The notes: generated by a model not told the origin, from the sequence alone. 64,000 bases of DNA from Streptomyces sp. TS71-3 (GCF_018327685.1 NZ_BNEL01000001.1:3658001-3722000); one strand, 5' to 3'. Positions 35,556 through 44,289 are shown, counted from the stretch's first letter. Numbers and translations: made by a program.

Positions 35556-37154
35556 ATGGGAAGATCAGCAAATCCGGTATCCCGTAGGGATGTCGTGCGG
35601 CTCGGGGGCGCGGGCGCCGCCGCCGTGCTGCTCGGCACCGGAGTCTGGAGCGCCTCCTCCGCTTTTGCCGCTCCCCGGACCGGCGACAACCCCTTCACGC
35701 TCGGCGTGGCCTCGGGTGATCCGCTGCCCGACGGCGTCGTGCTGTGGACGCGGCTGGCCCCGGACCCGTTCGCAGCGGACGGCGCGGGCGGCATGCCCCC
35801 GAAGCCCGTCCGGGTGGAGTACGAGGTGGCCGGGGACGAGAGGTTCCGTTCCGTGGTCCGGCGCGGGAGCGTGGTGGCCACGCCCGAGCTCGCGCACTCC
35901 GTCCACCCCGAGATCCACGGCCTCGCCCCGGACCACGTGTACTTCTACAGGTTCCGTACCGGCGGCGCGATCTCCCCGGTCGGCCGGACCAGGACGGCGC
36001 CCGCGACGCACGCCCGGCTCCGCTCGCTCAACTTCGCCTTCGCGTCCTGCCAGGCCTGGCAGGACGGCTTCTACACCGCCTACGAGCACATGGCGGCCGA
36101 GGACCTCGACCTCGTCGTGCACCTGGGCGACTACATCTACGAGTCGGGCGTGGGCACCAACAAGCGCGGCGCCACGGTCCCCGCGCAGTTCACCACCGAG
36201 ACCTTCGACCTGCCGCGCTACCGCCTCCAGTACGCGCTCTACAAGGCGGAGGCCCCGCTCCAGGCGGCCCACGCCGCGTTCCCGTGGGTCAACGTCAACG
36301 ACGACCACGAGGTCGAGAACAACTGGGCCGGCGACATCTCGCAGGTCGACAAGGAGCCCGACCAGGACCCGGCGGTGTTCCGGCAGCGCCGGGCTGCGGC
36401 GTTCCAGGCGATGTACGAGCACCTGCCGTTCCGCAGGGCCCAGATGCCCACCGGGCCCGACATGCGCCTGCACCGCAGGCTGACCTACGGCACACTCGCC
36501 GACTTCACCATCCTCGACACCCGCCAGTTCCGCGACGACCAGCCGTGCGGGGACACCGAGTCGGCCGACTGCACCGCGCGGTTCGACCCGAACGTCTCCA
36601 TCCTCGGTGCCGAGCAGCGGGAGTGGCTGCTGGCGGGCTTCGGCTCCTCCAGGGCGCGGTGGCAGATCCTGGGCAACCAGGTCGCCATGGGCCAGACCGA
36701 CCTGGATCCGAGCCCCGACGTCACGAAGGTGTGGGACGACCCGTGGGACGGCTACGTGGCCGACCGCAACCGCGTGCTCGGCGCCGCCCAGGACCAGGGC
36801 GTGCGCAACCTCGTGGTCGTCACCGGCGACCGCCACCAGAACTACGCTTGGGACCTCAAGCGCGACTTCGCCGACCCCGACTCGCCCACGGTGGCCAGCG
36901 AGTTCGTCGGCACGTCCATCGCCACCGGCGCGGACGGCGCTGACATGAACGCGGACGGCCAGAACCTCCTGGCGTCCAACCCGCACATGAAGTTCTTCAA
37001 CGGGCAGCGCGGCTACGTCCGCGTGAACGTCACGCCCGAGCGGCTGCGCAGCGACTTCCGGGTGGTGCCCTACGTGACCACCCCCGGCGCGCCGGTCTCC
37101 ACCCGGGCCAGCTACGTCGTGGAGGACGGGAAGCCAGGGGTGAAGGAAGGCTGA
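35556..37154 (+). CDS. phoD: PhoD-type alkaline phosphatase / phosphodiesterase
   Basis: A 532-residue exported metalloenzyme. A twin-arginine signal (VSRRDVVRLGG) precedes the N-terminal PhoD domain (FTLGVASGDPLPDGVVLWTRL) and the catalytic domain with metal-ligand segments FASCQAW, HLGDYIYE, NDDHEVENN and VTGDRHQNY. It releases phosphate from phosphomonoesters and diesters outside the cell. GAGGA six bases before the ATG fixes the start. The PHO box upstream indicates PhoR-PhoP control during phosphate starvation. The symbol rests on family similarity and context. Confidence 0.95.
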   Translation: MGRSANPVSRRDVVRLGGAGAAAVLLGTGVWSASSAFAAPRTGDNPFTLGVASGDPLPDGVVLWTRLAPDPFAADGAGGMPPKPVRVEYEVAGDERFRSVVRRGSVVATPELAHSVHPEIHGLAPDHVYFYRFRTGGAISPVGRTRTAPATHARLRSLNFAFASCQAWQDGFYTAYEHMAAEDLDLVVHLGDYIYESGVGTNKRGATVPAQFTTETFDLPRYRLQYALYKAEAPLQAAHAAFPWVNVNDDHEVENNWAGDISQVDKEPDQDPAVFRQRRAAAFQAMYEHLPFRRAQMPTGPDMRLHRRLTYGTLADFTILDTRQFRDDQPCGDTESADCTARFDPNVSILGAEQREWLLAGFGSSRARWQILGNQVAMGQTDLDPSPDVTKVWDDPWDGYVADRNRVLGAAQDQGVRNLVVVTGDRHQNYAWDLKRDFADPDSPTVASEFVGTSIATGADGADMNADGQNLLASNPHMKFFNGQRGYVRVNVTPERLRSDFRVVPYVTTPGAPVSTRASYVVEDGKPGVKEG

Positions 37155-37160
37155 CCCCCG

Positions 37161-37268
37161 GGTTCCGGCCCCCTGGAACCGGCCCTCGGGGGTTCCGGCC
37201 CCTGGAACCGGCCCCCGGGGGGTTCCGGCCCCTGGAACCGGCCCCCGGGGGTTCCGGCCCCTGGAACA
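37161..37268. repeat. tandem hairpin repeat of about 29-30 bp
   Basis: Three full units and one partial unit of the type GGTTCCGGCCCCTGGAACC followed by GGCCCCCGGG start seven bases after the phoD stop. Each contains the palindrome GGTTCC...GGAACC, so the transcript could fold into three or four consecutive hairpins and would end both converging genes. Confidence 0.93.
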
Positions 37269-37338
37269 GCCTGGGAACCGCTCCGGCCCCGGCCCCGGAT
37301 CGCCCGCCGGCGACCCGGGGCCGGCAGGGCGCCGCCGG

Positions 37339-38400
37339 TCACAGACCGAGGTCCGCCAGCGCTATGCGCACGTGCTCGATGCGGCGGTACAGCGACCAGT
37401 CGCCCGTCTCGTACAGCAGCCCGACCGTGCTGTCGTCGAGCAGCGCCAGCGACGAGTACGCGGCGGGCAGCCCGGAGACGTGGCGCCGCAGCTCCCAGGT
37501 GACGCCCTGGTCCGTGGACACCCAGAGCGCCATGGCGGCGCGGTCGGGGCCGGTGGGACCGGAGTACAGCAGCGCGTCGCCGACGGCTATGACGCTGCCC
37601 TGGACGACCGGCGTGGTGAGCGTCGCCTGCGGCCGGTAGTCCATGACGAGGCTCTGCCCGCCGTCGGCGCTGTACGCGTCCGCCCGGGTGCCGGGGGACG
37701 AGCCGCCCTGGTTGCGGCAGCTGAAGTACAGGCGCCCATCGGGCAGCTCGCAGCCGTTCGACTCGTTCTCGTTCACGCCGCCGTTCGGGTTCGAGCAGAC
37801 GAACCCGATCCGCCACGTGGCGCCGTCGTCGTCGCTGAGGATCGCGTGGGCGCCGTAGTACTTCGCCTCGCTGCCCAGGTCGCCGGAGCCGGACGCCGGT
37901 GCCAGCGAGTGGTTCGCCGGGATGGCCATGCGGCCGGAGCGGGTCACGATGCCCGCGCCCGGGCCGGTCGCGTACCACCGCCACGTCGAGCGGCGTACCT
38001 GGGAGGTGATCTCGGCCGGGGACGACCAGGTCGCTCCCTCGTCGTCGGAGTGCTGCACGAACACGCGGCGCGCGGCGGCCTTGCCCTGCATGATCTGCGT
38101 CTCCGTCACCCCGCCGTCGTTGTACGAGGAGACCAGCACGACGCGCCCCGACGGCAGGGCGACCGCGGCCGGGTTGCCGCGGGTCGCGGTGCCGCCCTTG
38201 GCGACGGCCTGGAGCGGCTGCCACGTCACGCCGCCGTCGAGGCTGCGGCGCAGCACGATGTCGATCGCGCCCGTGTCGCTCGTCGAGGTGCGCCCCTCGG
38301 CGAACGCGAGCAGCGTGCCCGCGCCGGTGCGCACGAGTGCGGGGATCCGGTAGGTGGGGTAGCCGTCGGTTCCGGACGTGAACGGTACGGACGTCTGCAT
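37339..38400 (-). CDS. exo-alpha-sialidase (GH33-like) without signal peptide
   Basis: A 353-residue six-bladed propeller. The YRIPAL segment carries the first arginine of the sialate-binding triad, and four Asp-boxes are seen (SLDGGVTW, SDDEGATW, SDDDGATW, STDQGVTW). A second triad arginine is likely in FSCRNQGG and the catalytic Tyr/Glu region is NENESNGCEL with the C-terminal Tyr. It removes terminal sialic acid. The propeller begins within ten residues of the ATG, which has a good AGGGAG site, so there is no signal peptide and the enzyme should be cytoplasmic, which is unusual for this family. No sialate-catabolic genes are nearby. Confidence 0.9.
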   Translation of the reverse strand: MQTSVPFTSGTDGYPTYRIPALVRTGAGTLLAFAEGRTSTSDTGAIDIVLRRSLDGGVTWQPLQAVAKGGTATRGNPAAVALPSGRVVLVSSYNDGGVTETQIMQGKAAARRVFVQHSDDEGATWSSPAEITSQVRRSTWRWYATGPGAGIVTRSGRMAIPANHSLAPASGSGDLGSEAKYYGAHAILSDDDGATWRIGFVCSNPNGGVNENESNGCELPDGRLYFSCRNQGGSSPGTRADAYSADGGQSLVMDYRPQATLTTPVVQGSVIAVGDALLYSGPTGPDRAAMALWVSTDQGVTWELRRHVSGLPAAYSSLALLDDSTVGLLYETGDWSLYRRIEHVRIALADLGL

Positions 38401-38489
38401 GATGCTCCCTCTGCGATGCGGGCGTCGGACGCGGCGGGAACCGCCGTGCAGCGAGCAGTCTGCCGTGCCGGCCCGCCGGGCATCGCGCG

Positions 38490-38660
38490 GTCACCGAGAT
38501 GCCGGGTCACGAGCGGTGCCGGCTCACAAGGGGTGCCCGGTGAGGAGGGATACACGCCCACAAGGGACGCCGGCTCACCAGCGGACGCTTGCCCACGAGC
38601 GATGCCCGCTCACAAGCGATGCCCGGTCACGAGCGATCCCCGCTCACAGGGGATGCCGGG
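38490..38660. repeat. degenerate tandem repeat of about 17 bp
   Basis: Eight to ten units of the type GCCCGGTCACGAGCGAT, imperfect in sequence and length, lie between the sialidase start and the end of the alpha/beta hydrolase gene; the last units enter the 3' end of that gene. Confidence 0.82.
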
Positions 38661-39456
38661 ACACGAACTCCTCGATCGTCCGGGTGATCAGCGGCGGATC
38701 CTCCAAGGGCATCGCGTGGCTGACGCCGGGCAGCACACGGGTCTCGGAGTCCGGCAGGGAGGCGGCGAGCTGGGCGCTGCGCGCCCGGTGGGGGGTGCCC
38801 AGCCGCTCGCCGACCTCGCCCAGGACCAGCAGCACGGGGACGGTGAGCGCGGACAGCTCGGCAGGGCCGAACGACCACGCGGCGAACGCGGCGGCCTCGA
38901 CGGTGAAGAAGTACTCGCTGGTCCGGATCGCGTCGCGCAGGCCGTCCTCCCCGAGTTCGCGCACGAACACGTCGCGGAAGCCCGGGCCGCTCACGCCGCC
39001 GAGGAACAGGTCGAAGGCACGCTCGTAATCCCCCTCCCGGGCTGCCGCCACCGCACGGGGCATCACCGGGGTCTTCGGCTCGTCCGGGGCATAGGGGAAG
39101 GCCGTCTCCAGCAGCACCAGCGACCCCACCAGATCCGGCCGTGCGTGCGCGAGCTGGAGGGCGACGGACGCACCCGCGGAGTGCCCGACCACGTGGGCGC
39201 GCCCCGCGCCCGACGCCTGGAGGACCTGGGCCGCGTGCTCGGCGTGCGCGGCCACGCCGACCCCGCCCACCAGGTCCTCGCTCCCGCCGTACCCGGCCCG
39301 GTGCATGTGCAGCACGCGGTACCCGTCCCCGGCGAGGTTCCGCGCCACCGGCACGAACCAGTCGCCGGTGAAGCCCCCGTGCAAGAGCAGCACGGGCTGG
39401 CCCTCGCCGGCATCCGTGTACTCGATGCGCGCGTCGGCCGCGTCCAGCCGTTCCAT
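38644..39456 (-). CDS. alpha/beta hydrolase
   Basis: A 270-residue soluble alpha/beta hydrolase. The oxyanion segment is LLLHGGF, the nucleophile elbow VGHSAGAS (Ser at about residue 94) and the catalytic histidine is in PGVSHAMPLEDP near the end; the acid probably lies in the VLGEVGERL strand loop. There is no signal peptide. Substrate unknown. It stands alone between two repeat- or promoter-containing gaps. Confidence 0.9.
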   Translation of the reverse strand: MERLDAADARIEYTDAGEGQPVLLLHGGFTGDWFVPVARNLAGDGYRVLHMHRAGYGGSEDLVGGVGVAAHAEHAAQVLQASGAGRAHVVGHSAGASVALQLAHARPDLVGSLVLLETAFPYAPDEPKTPVMPRAVAAAREGDYERAFDLFLGGVSGPGFRDVFVRELGEDGLRDAIRTSEYFFTVEAAAFAAWSFGPAELSALTVPVLLVLGEVGERLGTPHRARSAQLAASLPDSETRVLPGVSHAMPLEDPPLITRTIEEFVSRHPL

Positions 39457-39858
39457 ACGTCGTCTCCTTCACACCCGCGGCTCCGGTCGCCCGCTTCCGG
39501 GAGCCGCCGCGGGAGCCCGCTCCAGGCGTCCGCAACGGGCGACCGGCACGCAGGGCCTCTCGGGCGGGCCGGCCCTCCGCCACCGTCGCGTCCGCCGCGG
39601 CGCCCGCCCGCGAGGCCGGGGCACTTCCACGGGAATTCCGCCCGACCGGCGTACGGTCCTTGATCCCTGTGGGTGGGGAACGCCTGTGATGCCTGCGTGG
39701 AACGGGGCGGCATCCGGCGACCGGATCGCGGACCGCCTCGACCACCGCAGACTACCGGTCGCCCCCGACAGGCCATCCCTCCGTAGGAACTGATGTACGT
39801 TTGAAATCCCCCGTCGTCACGCGTGCAGCCCAACGCTCCCGGGATCGAGGATGGTGGG
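39457..39858. other. intergenic region before the trypco2 gene
   Basis: No convincing gene. A 34-codon frame (ATG at 39691, with GGTGGGG upstream) could encode a small peptide ending SLRRN but has no support beyond that. An AT-richer patch at about 39785-39812 may hold the trypco2 promoter. Confidence 0.4.
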
Positions 39859-40170
39859 ATGGCGGCCCTTGAACTGGCGGAACTCATAGCGCGGTTGAGG
39901 GCGGAGCTCGCCGCGGCCATGCGTGCCGGCGAGGACGCCGGGGTGCGGTTCGAACTGGGACCCGTCGAGCTGGAACTGGCCCTCACCGTGGGCAGGGAGG
40001 CCGGGGCCGGTGGGAAGGTCAGGTTCCGGGTCGCCGAGCTGGGCACCGACGGGAAGGCCACCGACGCCACCACCCAGCGGATCAAGCTCGTGCTGGAGCC
40101 CCGGCGGGCCGGCTCACCGAACGGCGGGCCGGTGCTGATCCACGGCGAGGAAGTCGACGGCGAGCGGTGA
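39859..40170 (+). CDS. trypco2 (trypsin-co-occurring domain 2) protein
   Basis: A 103-residue protein with the trypco2 pattern: an N-terminal helix ELAELIARLRAELAAAMRAG, then FELGPVELELALTVGRE and a strand KVRFRVAELGTDG. The domain was named for its genes lying next to trypsin-like peptidase genes, and it has been proposed to take part in bacterial conflict or effector systems. ATG 39859 is preferred over GTG 39823 because the domain begins right after it. The peptidase partner expected downstream is present only as a short remnant. Confidence 0.8.
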   Translation: MAALELAELIARLRAELAAAMRAGEDAGVRFELGPVELELALTVGREAGAGGKVRFRVAELGTDGKATDATTQRIKLVLEPRRAGSPNGGPVLIHGEEVDGER

Positions 40171-40192
40171 TCCGGGGGACGGTGAGCCGCGG

Positions 40193-40357
40193 ATGGGCGC
40201 GCACGCCCTCGACCGTGCCCGCGTCCCCGAGCTGCTGGTGGCCCACGCCGGAGGGCGGCGGCGCGGCTCGGGCTACCGGGTCACCGCCGACGCCGGCCCG
40301 TTCGTCCTCGACCTGCTGCCCGACCCCGCGGAGCGTCCGGGCGCGGGCCGGGAACGT
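40193..40357 (+). pseudogene. truncated trypsin-like peptidase gene, 5' remnant
   Basis: From ATG 40193 the frame reads ALDRARVPELLVAHAGG then RRGSGYRVTADA, which is how the trypsin-like partners of trypco2 genes begin (a GSGYRVT strand just before the catalytic His region). The expected L-T-A-A-H block is missing; the frame turns into GPFVLDLLPDPAERPG and then enters a 21-bp repeat array and the opposite-strand gene. I read this as a peptidase gene that lost nearly all its length by deletion. The start lies 23 bases after the trypco2 stop, as expected for a two-gene operon. Confidence 0.5.
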
Positions 40358-40441
40358 CGCTGTTCGCGCCCGGACGACCGCTGTTCGCGCCCGGACGACC
40401 CCCGTTCGCGTCAGGAAGACCGCTGTTCGCGTCAGGAGGAC
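40358..40441. repeat. 21-bp tandem repeat, four units
   Basis: Four 21-base units of the type CGCTGTTCGCGCCCGGACGAC (the first two identical) end inside the 3' end of the SnoaL-like gene and supply its last residues and stop codon. A fifth partial copy follows. Confidence 0.95.
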
Positions 40442-40845
40442 CGCTGTTCGTTGTGGAGGATCGTGTACGCCACCATCATCGAGTCCAGGTACGCCCGCAC
40501 CTCCACGATCATGTCGCCGTCGAACCGGCACACCCAGCAGTAGCGGTTGTCGAACCGGTCGCCCTCGTTGCTGCGCGCGTCGGCGACGAGTTCGGCGATC
40601 GTGGTGTCCCCGTCGACGAACAGATGCTCGACCTTCAGCCCCGCACCCTCCGGCAGGACACCGGCCAGCCGCTCGAAGGTGGCCTGTCTGAACGCCTTCT
40701 TGCCGCGGTAGCGGCCGGCCAGCGGATGCGTGCCCTGAACCGTCCAGTCCACGTCGTCCGCGACCCGGGCGAAGAACGCCTCCTGCGTCTGGCTGCTCCG
40801 CAGATGGGCGAACAGGGCCGCACGGTCCCCGCGAACCTGCGTCAT
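40432..40845 (-). CDS. SnoaL/NTF2-like protein
   Basis: A 137-residue cone-shaped NTF2-fold protein: an N-terminal helix with ALFAHLRSSQTQEAFFARVADDVDWTV-like pattern (residues 8-34), then GTHPLAGRYRGKKAF and DNRYCWVCRFDGDMIVEVRAYLDS. Members include polyketide cyclases, isomerases and many proteins without known function. GGAGGG six bases before ATG 40845 decides that start over an upstream ATG. The last six residues are encoded by the 21-bp repeat array, so the natural C-terminus may have been altered. Confidence 0.85.
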   Translation of the reverse strand: MTQVRGDRAALFAHLRSSQTQEAFFARVADDVDWTVQGTHPLAGRYRGKKAFRQATFERLAGVLPEGAGLKVEHLFVDGDTTIAELVADARSNEGDRFDNRYCWVCRFDGDMIVEVRAYLDSMMVAYTILHNEQRSS

Positions 40846-41023
40846 CGCACCCTCCGGACTCCTACGGGCCGGCGACCGGTCGGCCACCTGCCACCACGCT
40901 AACGCGGCCCCGTCCGCGACACCGGCCGACCCCGGCGGCCCCGCGGATCAGCGGGGAGTGTGCGGACCCGTCGGCGGCCCAGCGGCCCGGCCCAGTGGGC
41001 CTGAGCCGGCCCAGCGGCCCGGC

Positions 41024-41917
41024 TCAGGCCCACTCCGCGTTCCTGGTGAGCCTGCCGGCGTCGGCCAGGAAGGCCCGCACGGCCGGTGTCGCCTGGCCGT
41101 CCCGCCACACGAGGTCGAGGTCCAGGGTGGCGGTGACGTCGGTCAGTTCGATCGCGGCCGTCGAGGACCCGAGGCTCTCGGCCATCGAGGCGGGTACGAG
41201 CGTGAAGCTCTTCGCGTCGCCCAGGTTGATGTGGCGCATCCCGGGAATGGGGTCCTCCCGGAAGCCGAAGGTCTTCCCCGTCCCGGCGAGCATCGCCGTG
41301 AGCCTGTCGTAGTGGGCGGGGACCAGGTCCCGGGCGTAGAAGCTGAACGTCTGGCCGGCGAACTCGGCGAGCGCGACGGAGCCCCGCCCGGCGAACGGGT
41401 GGCCGACGTCGACGACCGCGACGAAGTTCTCCCGGCGCAGGGACTGGCGGCGGTACTCCGGGCGGTCGGGCAGCGTGTGGGAGACCACCACGTCCAGCTC
41501 GCCGCTCCGCAAGGCGTCGTCGAGCACCGAGCCCCAGGCCTCACGGGCTATGACGCGCAGATCCGGATGGGTCTCGGAGACCGTCCGGATCAGGCGCGGC
41601 ATGGTGTCGTAGGCGGCCGAGAGGACGTAGCCGACCCGCACGGTGCCCAGCTCGCCGTGCTGGGCGCGGACGGTGCGGGCGATCAGCGCGTCGGCCTCCG
41701 CGACGATCATGCGAGCCCCCTCGGCGAAGACGCGTCCCGCCTCGGTGAGGCGGGTGGGCCTGCGCTCGAAGAGCGTGACGCCCATGCTCTGCTCCAGCCC
41801 GGCGATCTGACGGCTCAACGGCGGCTGTGCCATGTGCAGGCGCAGCGCCGCCTTCTGGAAGCCGCCCTCGTCCGCGACGGCGATGACATAGCGCATCAGT
41901 CGCAGGTCCGGCTCCAT
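41024..41917 (-). CDS. LysR-family transcriptional regulator
   Basis: A 297-residue regulator with the LysR helix-turn-helix at the N-terminus (FQKAALRLHMAQPPLSRQIAGLE) and a periplasmic-binding-like effector domain from about residue 90. A small inverted repeat ATACC-N5-GGTAT (ATACCCTGAAGGTAT on the plus strand) lies right at its start codon and may be an autoregulatory site. No divergent target gene is adjacent: upstream lies a 394-base stretch without a gene. Its regulon is therefore unknown. Confidence 0.92.
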   Translation of the reverse strand: MEPDLRLMRYVIAVADEGGFQKAALRLHMAQPPLSRQIAGLEQSMGVTLFERRPTRLTEAGRVFAEGARMIVAEADALIARTVRAQHGELGTVRVGYVLSAAYDTMPRLIRTVSETHPDLRVIAREAWGSVLDDALRSGELDVVVSHTLPDRPEYRRQSLRRENFVAVVDVGHPFAGRGSVALAEFAGQTFSFYARDLVPAHYDRLTAMLAGTGKTFGFREDPIPGMRHINLGDAKSFTLVPASMAESLGSSTAAIELTDVTATLDLDLVWRDGQATPAVRAFLADAGRLTRNAEWA

Positions 41918-42311
41918 ACCCTGAAGGTATCATGGCAGCACTCAACCGGTGTTGGACGTGATCCCCGGCAGCAACGACACTCGACCTGTGACCGAGTTCC
42001 ACCCCGCCGGAGAGCGCCGCGCACCCCACCGGTACGCGACTTCTCCGGACGGACACCCGCCTGACGCCAGCGACGGGAACTGAAGGCACCTTCCGACCGG
42101 CCGCTCCCGGCGTCCTCGTCCACGCGGCGGCCGACCACAGACGGCGCCGTCAGGTCGACAACTTTGCCAAGGACAGCACGTCGACCTGGCGGCGCTTGAA
42201 CCGCCCCCTCGATCGAGCCGCTGCTGTCGCCGCCGCGGACCCTCCCGGACCACCGGCGGACGGGGGCGCGAACGGCTCGCCGGTCATGCCCCGCCATCCC
42301 GCCCGGCGGCG
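41918..42311. other. gene-free stretch upstream of the LysR gene
   Basis: No frame here has the codon pattern of a gene. Two GTCGAC sites flank a short AT-rich patch (about 42155-42185). I see nothing else. Confidence 0.5.
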
Positions 42312-43040
42312 TCACCAGCTGATGGCGTCGTCCATCGACTGCTGCCAGTACGTCACCTTGAGGGAGTCGTCGATGAAGACGCCCGCGGCGGGCAGCGGCG
42401 GGTGGGCGGCCGAGGGGACCTTCTCGGCGGCGGTGCGGCCCTGGAAGTAGACGGTGAGCAACTTCACGGTGCGGCCGTTCGTGCCGCTGCCGTCGGCGGC
42501 CGACAGGCTCACGGAGGCGTAGCCGGACTCGCCCGGGGTGAGCGTGACGACGGCCTGCGGGTGGGACTCCTCGATGGCCGGCGGAACCGACTGGGCGTCG
42601 GTGAAGCGGACGGCCGGGTAGCCGTAGAGGTAGCAGGTGGTGCTGCCCGTGTTGGTGACCGTGAGCAGCATGTGGTTCACGGGGCGGTTCAGGGGAGCCG
42701 CGACCGTCCTGGTGTTGGAGCCCTGGCAGGTGACGGCCTTGGTGCCACTCGTGCCATAACCGCCTGTTCCGCTGCCGGCCCTGCCCTTGCCCTCCTTCTT
42801 CGCCGCGGGCACGTCCGCGCCCTGCTTCGAACCGGCGGGGGCGGTCTTCGCGTCCTCGGGGGAGGACGCACCCGACCCGGACGGCGTGGACGCGGAGGCC
42901 GAAGCCGATGAGGCGCCTGCCGGCGCACCCTCGTCGTGGACGCCCGTTCCGTCGTTGCACGCGGTCAGGGAGAGGGCGGCCATGGCGACGGTCGCGGCGG
43001 CGGTCAGCAGGCGGGTGCGGGGGCTGCGGATGGTGGACAT
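42312..43040 (-). CDS. DUF4232 lipoprotein
   Basis: A 242-residue lipoprotein: signal peptide with lipobox LTAC (cysteine at about residue 28), a disordered Ser/Ala/Gly/Lys linker to about residue 100, then a DUF4232 beta domain (CQGSNTRTV, NTGSTTCYLYGYPAVRF, LTPGESGYASV). The paired cysteines probably form a disulfide. Function unknown; such lipoproteins are common on the Streptomyces surface. AAGGGA before ATG 43040 supports the start. Confidence 0.9.
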   Translation of the reverse strand: MSTIRSPRTRLLTAAATVAMAALSLTACNDGTGVHDEGAPAGASSASASASTPSGSGASSPEDAKTAPAGSKQGADVPAAKKEGKGRAGSGTGGYGTSGTKAVTCQGSNTRTVAAPLNRPVNHMLLTVTNTGSTTCYLYGYPAVRFTDAQSVPPAIEESHPQAVVTLTPGESGYASVSLSAADGSGTNGRTVKLLTVYFQGRTAAEKVPSAAHPPLPAAGVFIDDSLKVTYWQQSMDDAISW

Positions 43041-43059
43041 GCGGTGATCCCTTTCGGCG

Positions 43060-43680
43060 GTGCGGTGCACGTGGTGCTTGGATGACCGGAGCTTGCTCGG
43101 TGATCCGTCCCAGCCGCCACGAAAGCCGGGCAGTTGGGGACGCTGGAACGCGGAAACGGGCTTTGACCAGGTCGGCCCGCCCGCGGCGGAGCAGGACGCG
43201 CCCCGCTGGGCCGCCGCGTACGGTGCGGTCTCGTCGGGGGAGCAGCGCGTCGCCCTCACCGTGCAGGGGGCGGGGCGGGACACCGTCGTCCTGGAGGCGC
43301 TGCACGTACGCGTCGTGGCGAAGGGCGCGCCGCTCGCCTGGAACGACTACTCGATGGGCGTCGGCTGCGGCGGCGGCGTGGAGACCAAGTCGTTCGACGT
43401 CGACCTCGACGACGGCAGCCCGACCGCCACCGTCAGGAACGGCCAGCGCGACTTCCCGTACAAGGTCAGCGAGTCCGACCCGGAGGTCTTCTACGTCACC
43501 GCCCACAGCAAGGCACACGACGTCCGCTGGGACCTGACCCTGGAGTGGTCCAGCGGCGCCCGCCACGGCACCGTGCATGTCGACGACGACGGCACGCCGT
43601 TCCGCACCAGCGCCGACACGAACCGCCCCGGCTACGACTACCCGCTGGGCGGCAGCGAGTGGATGAAGCGGGAGGGGTGA
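43060..43680 (+). CDS. hypothetical protein, probably 5'-truncated
   Basis: About 150 residues with good codon bias (RVALTVQGAGRDTVVLEALHV, YSMGVGCGGGVETKSFDVDL, FPYKVSESDPEVFYVTAHS, GTPFRTSADTNRPGYDYP). This resembles the C-terminal extracytoplasmic beta domain found behind a helix-turn-helix and membrane segment in some Streptomyces regulators. Here nothing of that N-terminus is present: the frame opens only 20 bases from the divergent lipoprotein gene and the first 35 codons lack bias or a ribosome site. Either a GTG/TTG start in 43060-43170 makes a short protein, or the gene has lost its 5' part. Confidence 0.55.
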   Translation: MRCTWCLDDRSLLGDPSQPPRKPGSWGRWNAETGFDQVGPPAAEQDAPRWAAAYGAVSSGEQRVALTVQGAGRDTVVLEALHVRVVAKGAPLAWNDYSMGVGCGGGVETKSFDVDLDDGSPTATVRNGQRDFPYKVSESDPEVFYVTAHSKAHDVRWDLTLEWSSGARHGTVHVDDDGTPFRTSADTNRPGYDYPLGGSEWMKREG

Positions 43681-43755
43681 GTGCGGGCGCGGCACGGGAG
43701 GGGCCTGCGCGGCGCGGTGGCCGCGGTGTCCTCGGCGGTGGCCTGCCGCCGTCCC

Positions 43756-44289
43756 TCAGTCCGGCTCGGCGTCGTAGACGAGAAGACCGTCCTCGCGCAG
43801 GCGCGCACCGGCTGTCGGGATGTGCGGGTTGATCCTCCCGTCGTGCATGAGGTGGCGGGCCGGCACCGCACGGGCGAGCTCGGCGAAGTCGGCGATGAGG
43901 CGGCGGTGGCAGCGCCACCAGACCGCTTCGCTGCACATGACCGCCGTCCGGACGGAAGCGGCATCGCGCAGCAGGCGATCCATGGCGGCGACGAACTCGC
44001 GCGAGCGCGTGTGTGCGGCATAGGCGCGGAAGGAGGCGTTGCGCCAGACGGTGTCCGGGCTGTCGGGGGCGGGCTTGCGGAATCCGCCCAGGTCCGGCTC
44101 CCACCGGTAGGCGATACCGCTCCCCGGCATCCACTCGGCGAGACGATCCCTCCGCAGGTCCGGGTTCCGGCGCGAGCCGGGGGCCGTACGCACGTCCACG
44201 ACCGCCGCGACGCCGGCGTGGTGCAGCAGGTCGATGATCTGCTCGCGGTCCGCGGTGCCGTGCCCGAAGGTGATCAGAAGCGTGTCCAT
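43756..44289 (-). CDS. DUF488 family protein
   Basis: A 177-residue protein of the DUF488 family. The start LLITFGHGTADREQIIDLL, VDVRTAPGSRRNPD and the conserved CSEAVWWRCHRRLIAD (Cys-Ser-Glu then Arg-Cys-His-Arg) are typical. The function is not established, although the conserved Cys and His suggest an enzyme or metal site. It is followed on the same strand, across a short gap, by another minus-strand gene of unknown function. Confidence 0.92.
   Translation of the reverse strand: MDTLLITFGHGTADREQIIDLLHHAGVAAVVDVRTAPGSRRNPDLRRDRLAEWMPGSGIAYRWEPDLGGFRKPAPDSPDTVWRNASFRAYAAHTRSREFVAAMDRLLRDAASVRTAVMCSEAVWWRCHRRLIADFAELARAVPARHLMHDGRINPHIPTAGARLREDGLLVYDAEPD

Noticed and set aside
39691-39795. 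A 34-codon gene between the alpha/beta hydrolase and trypco2 genes
   Set aside because: It has a possible ribosome site but no recognisable sequence, and it may simply be part of the promoter region.
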